DNA from: an uncultured Clostridia bacterium
GTDB lineage: Bacteria > Bacillota > Clostridia > Oscillospirales > Oscillospiraceae
DNA: 9,351 nt
Assembly (NCBI GenBank): GCA_947383645.1
Contig: CANDEH010000094.1
Location: 1 to 9,351 of the forward strand
Direction of reading: 5' to 3'
The notes beneath the pieces were generated by a model. The model was not told the origin of the DNA. It saw only the letters and a program-made list of their open reading frames with translations, and did not search any database. The translations under genes were made by a program, and so were the position numbers. This document shows, piece after piece, positions 1-5,052 of the stretch. How positions within the stretch are numbered: the stretch's first letter is position 1; each line of letters opens with the position of its first letter.

Positions 1-1286
1 TAGCTGTGGGCGGCGATCTTGGGATAGCCGGTGGTGCCGGAGGTGAAGAACATCAGCATGAGATCGTCCCCGCAGGGGGCGTCCTCTGTCCGGGGGAAGT
101 GGGAGCGGTACATGGCGTACTCCTCGTCGAAGTCGTGCCAGCCCTCCCGCTGGCCCCCCACCAGGATTTTCAGCTGTAAGCTGGGGCTGTCCTTCTGCGC
201 GATATCCACCTGGTGGGCGGTGTCCCCGTCGGCGGTGCAGAGGATGGCGCTGACGCCGGCGGCATTGAAGCGGTAGGAGAAGTCGTGCTCCTGGAGCTGA
301 TTGGTGGCGGGAATAGCGACAGCCCCCAACTTGTGCAGGCCCAGAATGGCGAACCAGAACTGGTAGTGCCGCTTGAGCACCAGCATGACCCGGTCCCCGC
401 GCTTGATGCCCAGAGCCTTGAAGTAGTTGGCCGAGCGGCTGCTGGCCCGGGAGATGTCGGCGAAGGTGAGGCGGCGCTCGATCTTGTCCCGGTCCAGGTG
501 GAGCATGGCCAGCTTGTCCGGGTGCCTGGCGGCGATGGCGTCCACGCAGTCGAAGGCGAAGTTGAAGCGGTCCGCGTTGGGGAAGGTGAGGGACTCCAGA
601 ACGCCGTTCTCGTCCTCCTTGGCGTTGATGAAGTCCTTGCAGACGTAGTCGGCGGTGGATCTCGCCTCCACGATGGAACGGCGGACGGCCATCTCCTCCG
701 CCTTCTCCCCGGAGATGACCACCGCGCAGAACACGCAGGGCCGGCCGCCTACGGCGATCATACCGTGGGGGGTGGAGGAGTTGTAGAGGATGCTGTCGCC
801 CTCGCTTAAAATCTCCGTGTTTTCGCCCACCTGGACCTTGAGCTGGCCGGAGAGGATGATGTCGAACTCCTGACCGGCGTGGGTGGTCAGGTGGATGGGC
901 ATCCGCTGCTGGGCCTCCTCGTACTCGTAGGTGCAGTAGTAGGGCTCGGCTAATTTGTTGCGGAAGAAGGGGGCCAGGTTGGAGATTTCGATGCCCGGCT
1001 CCTTGGCGGTCTGCTGGCCCTCCCCCCGGCGGGTGACGGTGTAGCTGCGCAGATTGGCGCTGTGGCCCTCCAGGAGATCGGTGATGCCCAGGCCGAAGGC
1101 CAGGGCGCACTTGTGGATGAAGGTAAAGGGCAGGTCCGCCTTTCCGGCCTCGTAGGTTCGGTACTCGGCCATGGTGGTGTCGGTCTTCCGGGCCATCTCC
1201 TCCTCGGTGAAGCCGCAGATGTTGCGCATTTCCTTGATGCGGAAGGCCACCTCGGCCAGTTGATTTGCCACGCGGTTGGGTTCCAT
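1..1286 (-). CDS. XRE-HTH / cupin / AMP-forming acyl-CoA ligase fusion (3' end outside window)
   Basis: I translated this continuously from ATG 1286 to the window edge: 428 codons with no stop. Residues about 16-74 form an XRE-type helix-turn-helix. Residues about 129-185 form a cupin barrel (H136, E140, G147, then G163-D164 and P173-H174); the first His of the usual HxH motif is replaced by T134. From about residue 225 an AMP-binding adenylation domain begins, reaching the P-loop TSGTTGYPK at 415-423 just before the edge. The C-terminal catalytic half lies outside. The family activates carboxylic acids to acyl-AMP and then acyl-CoA; the sequence resembles acetyl/medium-chain or aryl-acid CoA ligases, but the substrate cannot be read here. 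XRE-cupin proteins are normally stand-alone small-molecule-sensing regulators, so this could be an enzyme that also regulates genes. The start is supported by AAGGAGG at 1296-1302, 9 nt upstream. The T-box leader directly precedes it. Fusion and families are firm; the role is inferred. Confidence 0.93.
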   Translation of the reverse strand, partial: MEPNRVANQLAEVAFRIKEMRNICGFTEEEMARKTDTTMAEYRTYEAGKADLPFTFIHKCALAFGLGITDLLEGHSANLRSYTVTRRGEGQQTAKEPGIEISNLAPFFRNKLAEPYYCTYEYEEAQQRMPIHLTTHAGQEFDIILSGQLKVQVGENTEILSEGDSILYNSSTPHGMIAVGGRPCVFCAVVISGEKAEEMAVRRSIVEARSTADYVCKDFINAKEDENGVLESLTFPNADRFNFAFDCVDAIAARHPDKLAMLHLDRDKIERRLTFADISRASSRSANYFKALGIKRGDRVMLVLKRHYQFWFAILGLHKLGAVAIPATNQLQEHDFSYRFNAAGVSAILCTADGDTAHQVDIAQKDSPSLQLKILVGGQREGWHDFDEEYAMYRSHFPRTEDAPCGDDLMLMFFTSGTTGYPKIAAHS

Positions 1287-1339
1287 TTGCTTCGTCCTCC
1301 TTATACAGCTTGTCTCGAACTGAATTGCTGCCGAAATAG

Positions 1340-1375
1340 AAAAAACCCGTCCCAAAGATTCCTCTTTGAGACGAG
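1340..1375 (-). terminator. Intrinsic terminator of the T-box leader
   Basis: A 12-bp stem (CTCGTCTCAAAG / CTTTGGGACGGG, with G-U pairs) and a 6-nt loop are followed by six T on the minus strand. It lies directly after the T-box motif and 54 nt before the start codon, as expected for the off state of the riboswitch. Confidence 0.93.
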
Positions 1376-1634
1376 TTCATAAACAAGTTTATGTACCCGC
1401 GGTACCACTCAAATTGCGCCCCGGGGGACGCCGCTCTCGAGCTCCAGCAAGCCCTATGCCTTGACGCAGCAGTCACGGGAGCATCCTACTTGCCCGAGGG
1501 TGTTCGGACCTCCAGCTCAGAAGGGATGGGACACTGAGTGTAGCCGCCGCCGGGCTTCCACCACCCCCGGCTCTCTGTGGGCGAAACGCACTCGTCCGTC
1601 TTCGTCATCGCTTTTTGTTTCCTGATTCAGTTCA
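1340..1634 (-). promoter_or_regulatory. T-box riboswitch leader (tRNA-sensing)
   Basis: The minus-strand leader has the T-box order of elements. A GATGA element is at 1605-1609. Stem I follows, with the conserved AGAGAG-GCC stretch and an apical helix GCCGGG (1566-1571) / CCCGGC (1549-1554). A TGAGC element is at 1515-1519, an AGTAGG element further down, the T-box GAGTGGTACCGCGG at 1397-1410, and then a terminator. Uncharged tRNA should favour the antiterminator and turn on the CoA-ligase fusion. The T-box bulge reads UGGU, which pairs with ACCA, so the cognate tRNA should have discriminator A. That excludes Trp, Gly, Ser and Thr, and fits Ile, Leu, Val, Phe, Tyr and others. The best-spaced specifier is AUC (Ile) at 1525-1527, 6 nt before GAGC as in glyQS-type leaders, but the following base is C, not the usual A. 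CUC (Leu) at 1536-1538 is an alternative. T-box identity is firm; amino-acid identity is not. Confidence 0.95.
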
Positions 1635-1640
1635 CGGTGA

Positions 1641-1669
1641 ATTTTACTACAGAACGGACAGAATGTCAA
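1641..1669 (-). promoter_or_regulatory. Sigma-A promoter of the T-box/CoA-ligase transcript
   Basis: TTGACA (1664-1669), 17-nt spacer, TAAAAT (1641-1646) on the minus strand. The predicted transcription start is near 1634, about 25 nt before the T-box GATGA element, so the full leader is transcribed. Confidence 0.88.
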
Positions 1670-1705
1670 GGGATAATTTCCACACCGGCGGCGCCAAGGC
1701 TTTCG

Positions 1706-1735
1706 GGCCATGTATGAAAATTGTCAAACATGGCC
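1706..1735. repeat. 30-bp near-perfect palindrome, possible operator
   Basis: The arms GGCCATGT (1706-1713) and ACATGGCC (1728-1735) continue inward, so 13 of 15 symmetric positions pair with no free loop. It ends in the Rrf2 stop codon and lies 36 bp upstream of the T-box promoter -35 box. No T-run follows on either strand, which speaks against a normal terminator. A dimeric regulator site, for example for the XRE domain encoded downstream, is possible. Confidence 0.6.
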
Positions 1736-2175
1736 TATTGGGAAGCCGCATCCCCCTGCGCACGCCTGTAGTACGCTTTAATGACATCTTCCAAGGTAAT
1801 TTCTGCCATCCGGCTTTCCGCGCTCCGCTGGACCGCGGCGTAGCAGCCGCTCAGGGCCAGCTGGATGTTGACGCCAACGCCGCATTCGGGATTGGTGTGG
1901 GTGTCCAGATGAAGCAGGGGCTTATTCCCCTCCACTGCCCGGTAGATATCCAGCAGCGCAATGGCGGAGGGCTCTCTCGCCAGGGACGGCGCGGCCTGTC
2001 CCCTTGTGCCGTTCAGCAGGCCGGCCTTTTTCAGCGCGGCCATAAGCTGGCGTACATAGGAGGGATTGGTCTTGATGCTGTACGCAACAGCGCTGCTGGA
2101 CAGGTCCTGCCTGGGATTTAGGTGGATAAATACCATAATATGCACAGCATCGCTGACACGTGTAGAATATTTCAT
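1735..2175 (-). CDS. Rrf2-family transcriptional regulator (YwnA-like, no Fe-S cysteine triad)
   Basis: 146 aa. The N-terminal winged helix-turn-helix has the Rrf2 start pattern MKYSTRVSDAVHIMVFI, a recognition helix near residues 35-50 (NPSYVRQLMAALKKAGLL) and a GTRGQ wing near 56-60. The C-terminal part carries NPECGVGVNIQ and the family ending ITLEDVI. Iron-sulfur members such as IscR and NsrR have three spaced cysteines; here only C98 and C111 are present, with the ECGVG pattern of YwnA/YwgB-type proteins, so an Fe-S cluster is unlikely and a thiol or small-molecule signal is more plausible. The start at 2175 was chosen because it begins the family's conserved N-terminus and follows a G-rich ribosome site; the frame stays open upstream into the intergenic region. 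It is divergent from the DUF3786 gene, and the inverted repeat between them is a likely own operator. The target set is unknown. Confidence 0.9.
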   Translation of the reverse strand: MKYSTRVSDAVHIMVFIHLNPRQDLSSSAVAYSIKTNPSYVRQLMAALKKAGLLNGTRGQAAPSLAREPSAIALLDIYRAVEGNKPLLHLDTHTNPECGVGVNIQLALSGCYAAVQRSAESRMAEITLEDVIKAYYRRAQGDAASQ

Positions 2176-2206
2176 CGTATCCCCCCAAAAAATTTTTAAA
2201 TCCATA

Positions 2207-2235
2207 TTGCAATTTATAAAATTGCATGATATGAT
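2207..2235 (+). promoter_or_regulatory. Promoter of the DUF3786 operon
   Basis: TTGCAA (2207-2212), 17-nt spacer, TATGAT (2230-2235). Spacing is ideal and the only good candidate upstream of the plus-strand gene. It overlaps the 19-bp inverted repeat. No equally good leftward promoter for the Rrf2 gene could be picked out in the AT-rich stretch. Confidence 0.6.
2208..2226. promoter_or_regulatory. Inverted repeat, candidate Rrf2 operator
   Basis: TGCAATTT (2208-2215), ATA, AAATTGCA (2219-2226): perfect 8-bp arms, extended by a further imperfect CATAT/ATATG pair. It covers most of the -35 box and the spacer of the rightward promoter and lies 33 bp upstream of the Rrf2 start codon. Its place suggests repression of both directions by the Rrf2 protein; this is inferred from position and symmetry. 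Confidence 0.6.
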
Positions 2236-2309
2236 AGAGACGATGTTAAGAATAAAATAACATATAGGCGGTATGAAGTCAAGCGCAAGAGTTGACGGGA
2301 GGGAAGACT

Positions 2310-2942
2310 GTGAACAACTACGAAAAACAGTGCGAGGACTGGCGGCGGAAATTTTTGACCATGGAACAGGAGGATATCTGTAGGCGGCTGCCGGAGGTGA
2401 AAAAGACAAAGACGCATTTGCTCCTGTGGCACTACGGCAGACAATTTGCCGTTCATCGGAGGAGCGGCGTGATCTCCGCGCTGTCCGATGACAGGCCTGT
2501 GTCCATCATGACGCGGCTGAATATCTACACCCTGTTTTGGTATGCTTCGGCGTCGGCCCGGTTCTCCGGCGAGTGGGTTCCTTTTCGAGATCTGAAGGAC
2601 GGCGCGCCCTTTGCCGCGGCCTTTCAGAAGGGCGTTCTCACCCCTTTGGCGGCTACGTTCTGCAACCGGGGAGACTGCCTGGAGAAGGCGGCGGCGGCTT
2701 TGCGGGGGAAACGGCTGGCAGAGTCCGGTTTCCTGCTGCCGGCTTTTGACTGCATCCCTGTCAAGCTGCTGTTTTGGGATGGCGACGATGAATTTCCGGC
2801 TCAGGCCAACGTTCTCTTTGACCGGAGCGCCACGGATTTCATTCATATTGAGAGCATTGTCACGATTGCCACAGAAATGCTCTACCAGATGGTGGACGTG
2901 GCGGAGCTGCCCGTCCGCGGAGACGCATTCTACCGGTTTTAA
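2310..2942 (+). CDS. DUF3786 domain protein
   Basis: 210 aa from GTG 2310, which has GGGAGGG 6 nt upstream; an in-frame TTG at 2292 would lack a ribosome site. I recognise the DUF3786 family by its conserved stretches: SIMTRLNIYTLFWYA, GEWVPFRDLK, PFAAAFQKG, then FLLPAFDCIPVKLLFWDGDD, FPAQANVLFD and ATDFIHIESIVTIA. No signal peptide or membrane helix is seen, so it should be cytosolic. The family has no established biochemical role that I know of and occurs mainly in anaerobes. The small zinc-ribbon gene 84 bp downstream, on the same strand with no terminator between, is probably co-transcribed. The divergent Rrf2 gene is the likely regulator. The length appears complete. Family call is firm from recall; function is unknown. 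Confidence 0.85.
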   Translation: MNNYEKQCEDWRRKFLTMEQEDICRRLPEVKKTKTHLLLWHYGRQFAVHRRSGVISALSDDRPVSIMTRLNIYTLFWYASASARFSGEWVPFRDLKDGAPFAAAFQKGVLTPLAATFCNRGDCLEKAAAALRGKRLAESGFLLPAFDCIPVKLLFWDGDDEFPAQANVLFDRSATDFIHIESIVTIATEMLYQMVDVAELPVRGDAFYRF

Positions 2943-3026
2943 TGCCGGGCAGCGTATCACAGCGGGGTTTGCGGCCTGCGGGAGGGCTGCGGTTCTATTG
3001 ATATTGATAAGAGGAGGCGTCAGTAT

Positions 3027-3239
3027 ATGAGCGTGCTGTCCGGCTGCCACGCCGCGCGAAATATGGTTACGATAGAGGAGATGACGTGTCCGCGATGCGG
3101 TGAACCTGTGGAGGTATTTATACGGGATGGCAGGCAGGCGGTCGATGCGGTGTGCGAGCATTGCGGGTTTGCCGCGGCGGGCGTCTATGGCTCATTTTGC
3201 GGGGCGAAGGACGCCGCGGCAGGCGTTGATTCGCGGTAA
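3027..3239 (+). CDS. Small double-CxxC zinc-ribbon protein
   Basis: 70 aa. CPRCG at residues 21-25 and CEHCG at 43-47 form a four-cysteine zinc ribbon; further cysteines are C7 and C58. The ATG at 3027 has GAGGAGG at 3011-3017, nine bases upstream, which favours it over the in-frame ATG at 3063 that has no ribosome site. It is the second gene after DUF3786. A zinc- or iron-binding role, or protein or nucleic-acid contact, is possible; nothing in the sequence decides this. It is not a recognised family to me. Confidence 0.72.
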   Translation: MSVLSGCHAARNMVTIEEMTCPRCGEPVEVFIRDGRQAVDAVCEHCGFAAAGVYGSFCGAKDAAAGVDSR

Positions 3240-3255
3240 AAGGCTCCGCCTGCTG

Positions 3256-3285
3256 AAAAGAGGGCGGGCGTTTCCGCCCACCCTC
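3256..3285 (-). terminator. Terminator of the rubrerythrin operon
   Basis: Stem 3260-3270 / 3275-3285 with a 4-nt loop. In the minus-strand RNA all 11 pairs form (one G-U) and TTTT follows (3256-3259); on the plus strand the same position is a C-A mismatch and there is no T-run. It therefore serves the minus-strand operon, though it may also stop the convergent zinc-ribbon transcript. A weaker hairpin, AGCCC/GGGCT at 3331-3350 followed by TTT, sits directly at the stop codon of the upstream gene. Confidence 0.85.
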
Positions 3286-3349
3286 TCAGGTGCAATTGAA
3301 CATGGACGCTGTCCCGGCAGTCTCTGTAAAAGCCCTGCCGCAGCGGGGC

Positions 3350-3679
3350 TCAGTCCAGAATCTCCATCAGTCTGCCGCAGCAGACGGGGATGGGCTGACC
3401 GGCCTTGATGTGCTCGGTGCGGTTGCAGATATAGCAGTAGACGTCGGTGTCGTAGGGGGCCAGGACCGTGGGCTGGGCCTTGATCTCCTCAGCGGTGAGG
3501 CCCTCGATGTGGAACTTGGCCGACTTGTCCTCCGCCTTCATGTAGGTGCCCATGGGCTCCAGACGCTTGGTGCTGCCGGTGCAGTTGCCCATCTTGATCC
3601 ACAGCGCCTCCAGCTCGGCGGCCTCGGCGGCGTGCTCGGGGATGATCTCCACGATGTCCTTGTCAATGCGAATCTTCAT
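3350..3679 (-). CDS. Uncharacterised protein with desulforedoxin-like C-terminal domain
   Basis: 109 aa. Residues about 79-109 carry C82-x2-C85 and C100-C101-G with the ending GRLMEIL. This is the spacing style of desulforedoxin (CxxC ... CCGxPM), a small Fe(SCys)4 rubredoxin-like site. The first 78 residues (one cysteine, C33) do not match a domain I know. In particular, the superoxide reductase iron site of desulfoferrodoxin (four His and one Cys) is not present, so this is not a superoxide reductase. The ribosome site AGGAGG lies 9 nt upstream of ATG 3679, and the gap to the rubrerythrin stop is 23 nt, so the two are one operon. An electron-carrier or partner role for rubrerythrin is a reasonable inference; a zinc-bound structural role is the alternative. 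Confidence 0.75.
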   Translation of the reverse strand: MKIRIDKDIVEIIPEHAAEAAELEALWIKMGNCTGSTKRLEPMGTYMKAEDKSAKFHIEGLTAEEIKAQPTVLAPYDTDVYCYICNRTEHIKAGQPIPVCCGRLMEILD

Positions 3680-3702
3680 TGGACAGTCCTCCTCTTTGCT
3701 TC

Positions 3703-4245
3703 TCAGCCGAAGTAGCGCTCCAGCAGGCCCTTAAACGCCTTGCCGTGGCGTGCCTCGTCCCGGGCCATCTCATGGACGGTGTCGTGGATGGCGTCCAGAC
3801 CCTGCTCCTTGGCCATCTTGGCCAGCTCCACCTTGCCGGCGGTGGCGCCGTTCTCGGCCTCCACGCGCATCTCCAGGTTCTTTTTGGTGGAGTCGGTCAC
3901 CACCTCGCCCAGGAGCTCGGCGAACTTGGCGGCGTGCTCGGCCTCCTCGTAGGCGGCCTTCTCCCAGTACAGGCCGATCTCGGGATAGCCCTCCCGGTGG
4001 GCCACGCGGGCCATGGCCAGGTACATACCCACCTCGGAGCACTCGCCGTTGAAGTTGGCGCGCAGACCCTCCAGAATCTTCTCATCCACGCCCTTGGCCA
4101 CGCCGACAACGTGCTCGGCGGCCCAGGTCATCTCGCCCTTCACCTCGGTGAACTTGGAGCCGGCGACCTTGCACTGGGGGCAGAACTCCGGGGGCGTATC
4201 CCCCTCATGGACGTAACCGCATACGGGGCAAACCCACTTCTTCAT
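3703..4245 (-). CDS. rbr: Reverse rubrerythrin (peroxide/oxygen reductase)
   Basis: 180 aa. The rubredoxin domain comes first (C6, C9, C22, C25 binding one Fe), followed by a four-helix diiron domain. This is the reverse order of classical rubrerythrin and is typical of the clostridial revRbr group. Likely diiron ligands are E68 or E71, the E101-x2-H104 pair, a Glu in the EAEN segment (129-131), and E164-x2-H167. Known members, such as the pair in Clostridium acetobutylicum, take electrons from NADH through a rubredoxin reductase and reduce H2O2 and O2 to water in the cytosol. It lies downstream of a PerR-type gene with its own promoter and upstream of the desulforedoxin-like gene. The start is fixed by AGGAG and the MKKWVCPVCGY beginning. 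All expected cysteines and ligands are present, so it should be active. Confidence 0.95.
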   Translation of the reverse strand: MKKWVCPVCGYVHEGDTPPEFCPQCKVAGSKFTEVKGEMTWAAEHVVGVAKGVDEKILEGLRANFNGECSEVGMYLAMARVAHREGYPEIGLYWEKAAYEEAEHAAKFAELLGEVVTDSTKKNLEMRVEAENGATAGKVELAKMAKEQGLDAIHDTVHEMARDEARHGKAFKGLLERYFG

Positions 4246-4262
4246 AGCTGTATTCTCCTTTT

Positions 4263-4300
4263 TCTCAATTATTATAGACGCCTTTCGGCCGTACTAACAA
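4263..4300 (-). promoter_or_regulatory. rbr promoter with partial PerR box
   Basis: TTGTTA (4295-4300), 18-nt spacer, TATAAT (4271-4276) on the minus strand, starting inside the stop codon of the PerR gene. A 15-bp window (4263-4277) matches the PerR box TTATAATnATTATAA at 10 of 14 positions: the left half is nearly complete, the right half only ATT plus the last base. Six matches come from the -10 box itself, so operator function is a moderate inference supported by context. Confidence 0.55.
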
Positions 4301-4677
4301 TCCAGCGCCGCCCGGCATCGGGGGCACACCCCCGCGTACTCCACCGCGCAGCCGGTGAGAAGGTAGCCCGCCGTCTCCGTAGGCTCGTCCATCTCCACCG
4401 CCGGGATGTCCGCAACCGCGCCGCAGCGGGTACAGCGGACGTGGTTATGCCGGTGGGTGTTGCCGTCGTACCGCTCGCCCTCTCCGCTGAGGTGAAGGCG
4501 CAGAATTTCCCCCTCCTCCGTCAGCTGGCCCAGCACACGGTACACGGTGGAGCGGCTGATGGTGGGGTGGTCCCGGCGTACCTCCTCAAACACCGCAACC
4601 GCGGTGGGGTGGCAGCACATACGGCGGAGGGTATGACGGATGATTTCCTTTTGCGGTGTATTCCGTCTTGCAGCCAT
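4294..4677 (-). CDS. perR: PerR-type Fur-family peroxide-responsive repressor
   Basis: 127 aa. An N-terminal winged helix-turn-helix (SRSTVYRVLGQL near 41-52) is followed by a metal-binding dimerisation domain. Structural zinc cysteines are C82/C85 and C118/C121. Aligned by eye to Bacillus subtilis PerR (H37, D85, H91, H93, D104), all five regulatory ligands are present: H23, D71, H77, H79, D90. Asp rather than Glu at the last position favours PerR over Fur. In PerR, peroxide oxidises the iron-bound histidines and releases DNA. ATG 4677 was chosen for TAAGGAG just upstream and because it follows a clear promoter; the frame is open further upstream, but that part overlaps the promoter. Its placement 48 bp before rubrerythrin agrees with peroxide control. 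Assignment as PerR rather than Fur or Zur is likely, not proven. Confidence 0.86.
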   Translation of the reverse strand: MAARRNTPQKEIIRHTLRRMCCHPTAVAVFEEVRRDHPTISRSTVYRVLGQLTEEGEILRLHLSGEGERYDGNTHRHNHVRCTRCGAVADIPAVEMDEPTETAGYLLTGCAVEYAGVCPRCRAALDC

Positions 4678-4711
4678 CTTGTTCTCCTTAATAGGACTAA
4701 ATCCTGATAAG

Positions 4712-4740
4712 AATATACTACCCCCAATACCGTTTGTCAA
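4712..4740 (-). promoter_or_regulatory. Promoter of the perR gene
   Basis: TTGACA (4735-4740), 17-nt spacer, TATATT (4712-4717) on the minus strand. Between it and the start codon lies a short dyad AGGA-n5-TCCT (near 4690-4703) that could be an operator or chance. Confidence 0.85.
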
Positions 4741-4803
4741 GAGAATTTTGTCGCCGGAAAGAAAAATTTTTGCTCTCTGGAGGCAGGATTGGGGAATATG
4801 CCG

Positions 4804-4832
4804 TTGCGTGTCGGGGAAAAATGTGCTACGCT
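4804..4832 (+). promoter_or_regulatory. Possible promoter of the DUF3006-like/suhB operon
   Basis: TTGCGT (4804-4809), 17-nt spacer, TACGCT (4827-4832), the latter preceded by TGC as an extended -10. The boxes are only moderate matches, but spacing is right and the gene start follows 45 nt later. Confidence 0.42.
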
Positions 4833-4877
4833 GTTGCCGGCGGATTGCCGCAGGACAATTTTGCTCTGGAGGGGTCT

Positions 4878-5039
4878 ATGGAACCGACCAATTATACCGT
4901 GCTCAGCATCAACGGCGACTACGCCTACCTCCGCTCCGACAGCGGGGTGGACAACCAGGTGGCTATGTTTCTGCTGCCTGAGGGTGTGGATGTGGGCAGC
5001 CGGCTGCTGTGGGAAAATTTTGAGTGGACACTGCTGTAA
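4878..5039 (+). CDS. Small DUF3006-like protein
   Basis: 53 aa. Pattern INGDYAYLRSD...VAMFLLPEGVDVGSRL resembles DUF3006: GDYAxL, a central variable part, then LLPEG and a Gly followed by a hydrophobic end. Such proteins are predicted small beta-barrel folds of unknown function. ATG 4878 is preceded by GGAGGGG at the right distance; the frame is open further upstream without a ribosome site. The phosphatase gene starts 13 nt after its stop, so the two are translated from one transcript. No cysteines, membrane helices or signal peptide. The family call rests on pattern recall. Confidence 0.72.
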   Translation: MEPTNYTVLSINGDYAYLRSDSGVDNQVAMFLLPEGVDVGSRLLWENFEWTLL

Positions 5040-5052
5040 GGGGGAACATCTT

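Noticed and set aside
1509..1515. UGG after GAGC in the T-box leader as a Trp specifier
   Set aside because: It lies on the wrong side of the GAGC element, and the T-box UGGU predicts discriminator A whereas bacterial tRNA-Trp has G.
2214..3161. Minus-strand open frame of 315 codons opposite DUF3786
   Set aside because: Composition is unlike a protein family, and the plus-strand frame carries conserved DUF3786 motifs.
3350..3679. Desulfoferrodoxin (superoxide reductase)
   Set aside because: The cysteine tail resembles desulforedoxin, but the His4-Cys superoxide reductase iron site is absent and the domain order is reversed.
3679..4707. Long plus-strand open frame of about 340 codons opposite rbr and perR
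   Set aside because: It runs antisense to two genes with clear catalytic and metal motifs, has a low-complexity Gly/Leu/His/Val composition and no ribosome site. It is a shadow caused by GC-rich third positions.
4690..4717. PerR box within the perR promoter
   Set aside because: The best alignment around the -10 gives only scattered matches to TTATAATnATTATAA; not enough to claim autoregulation.
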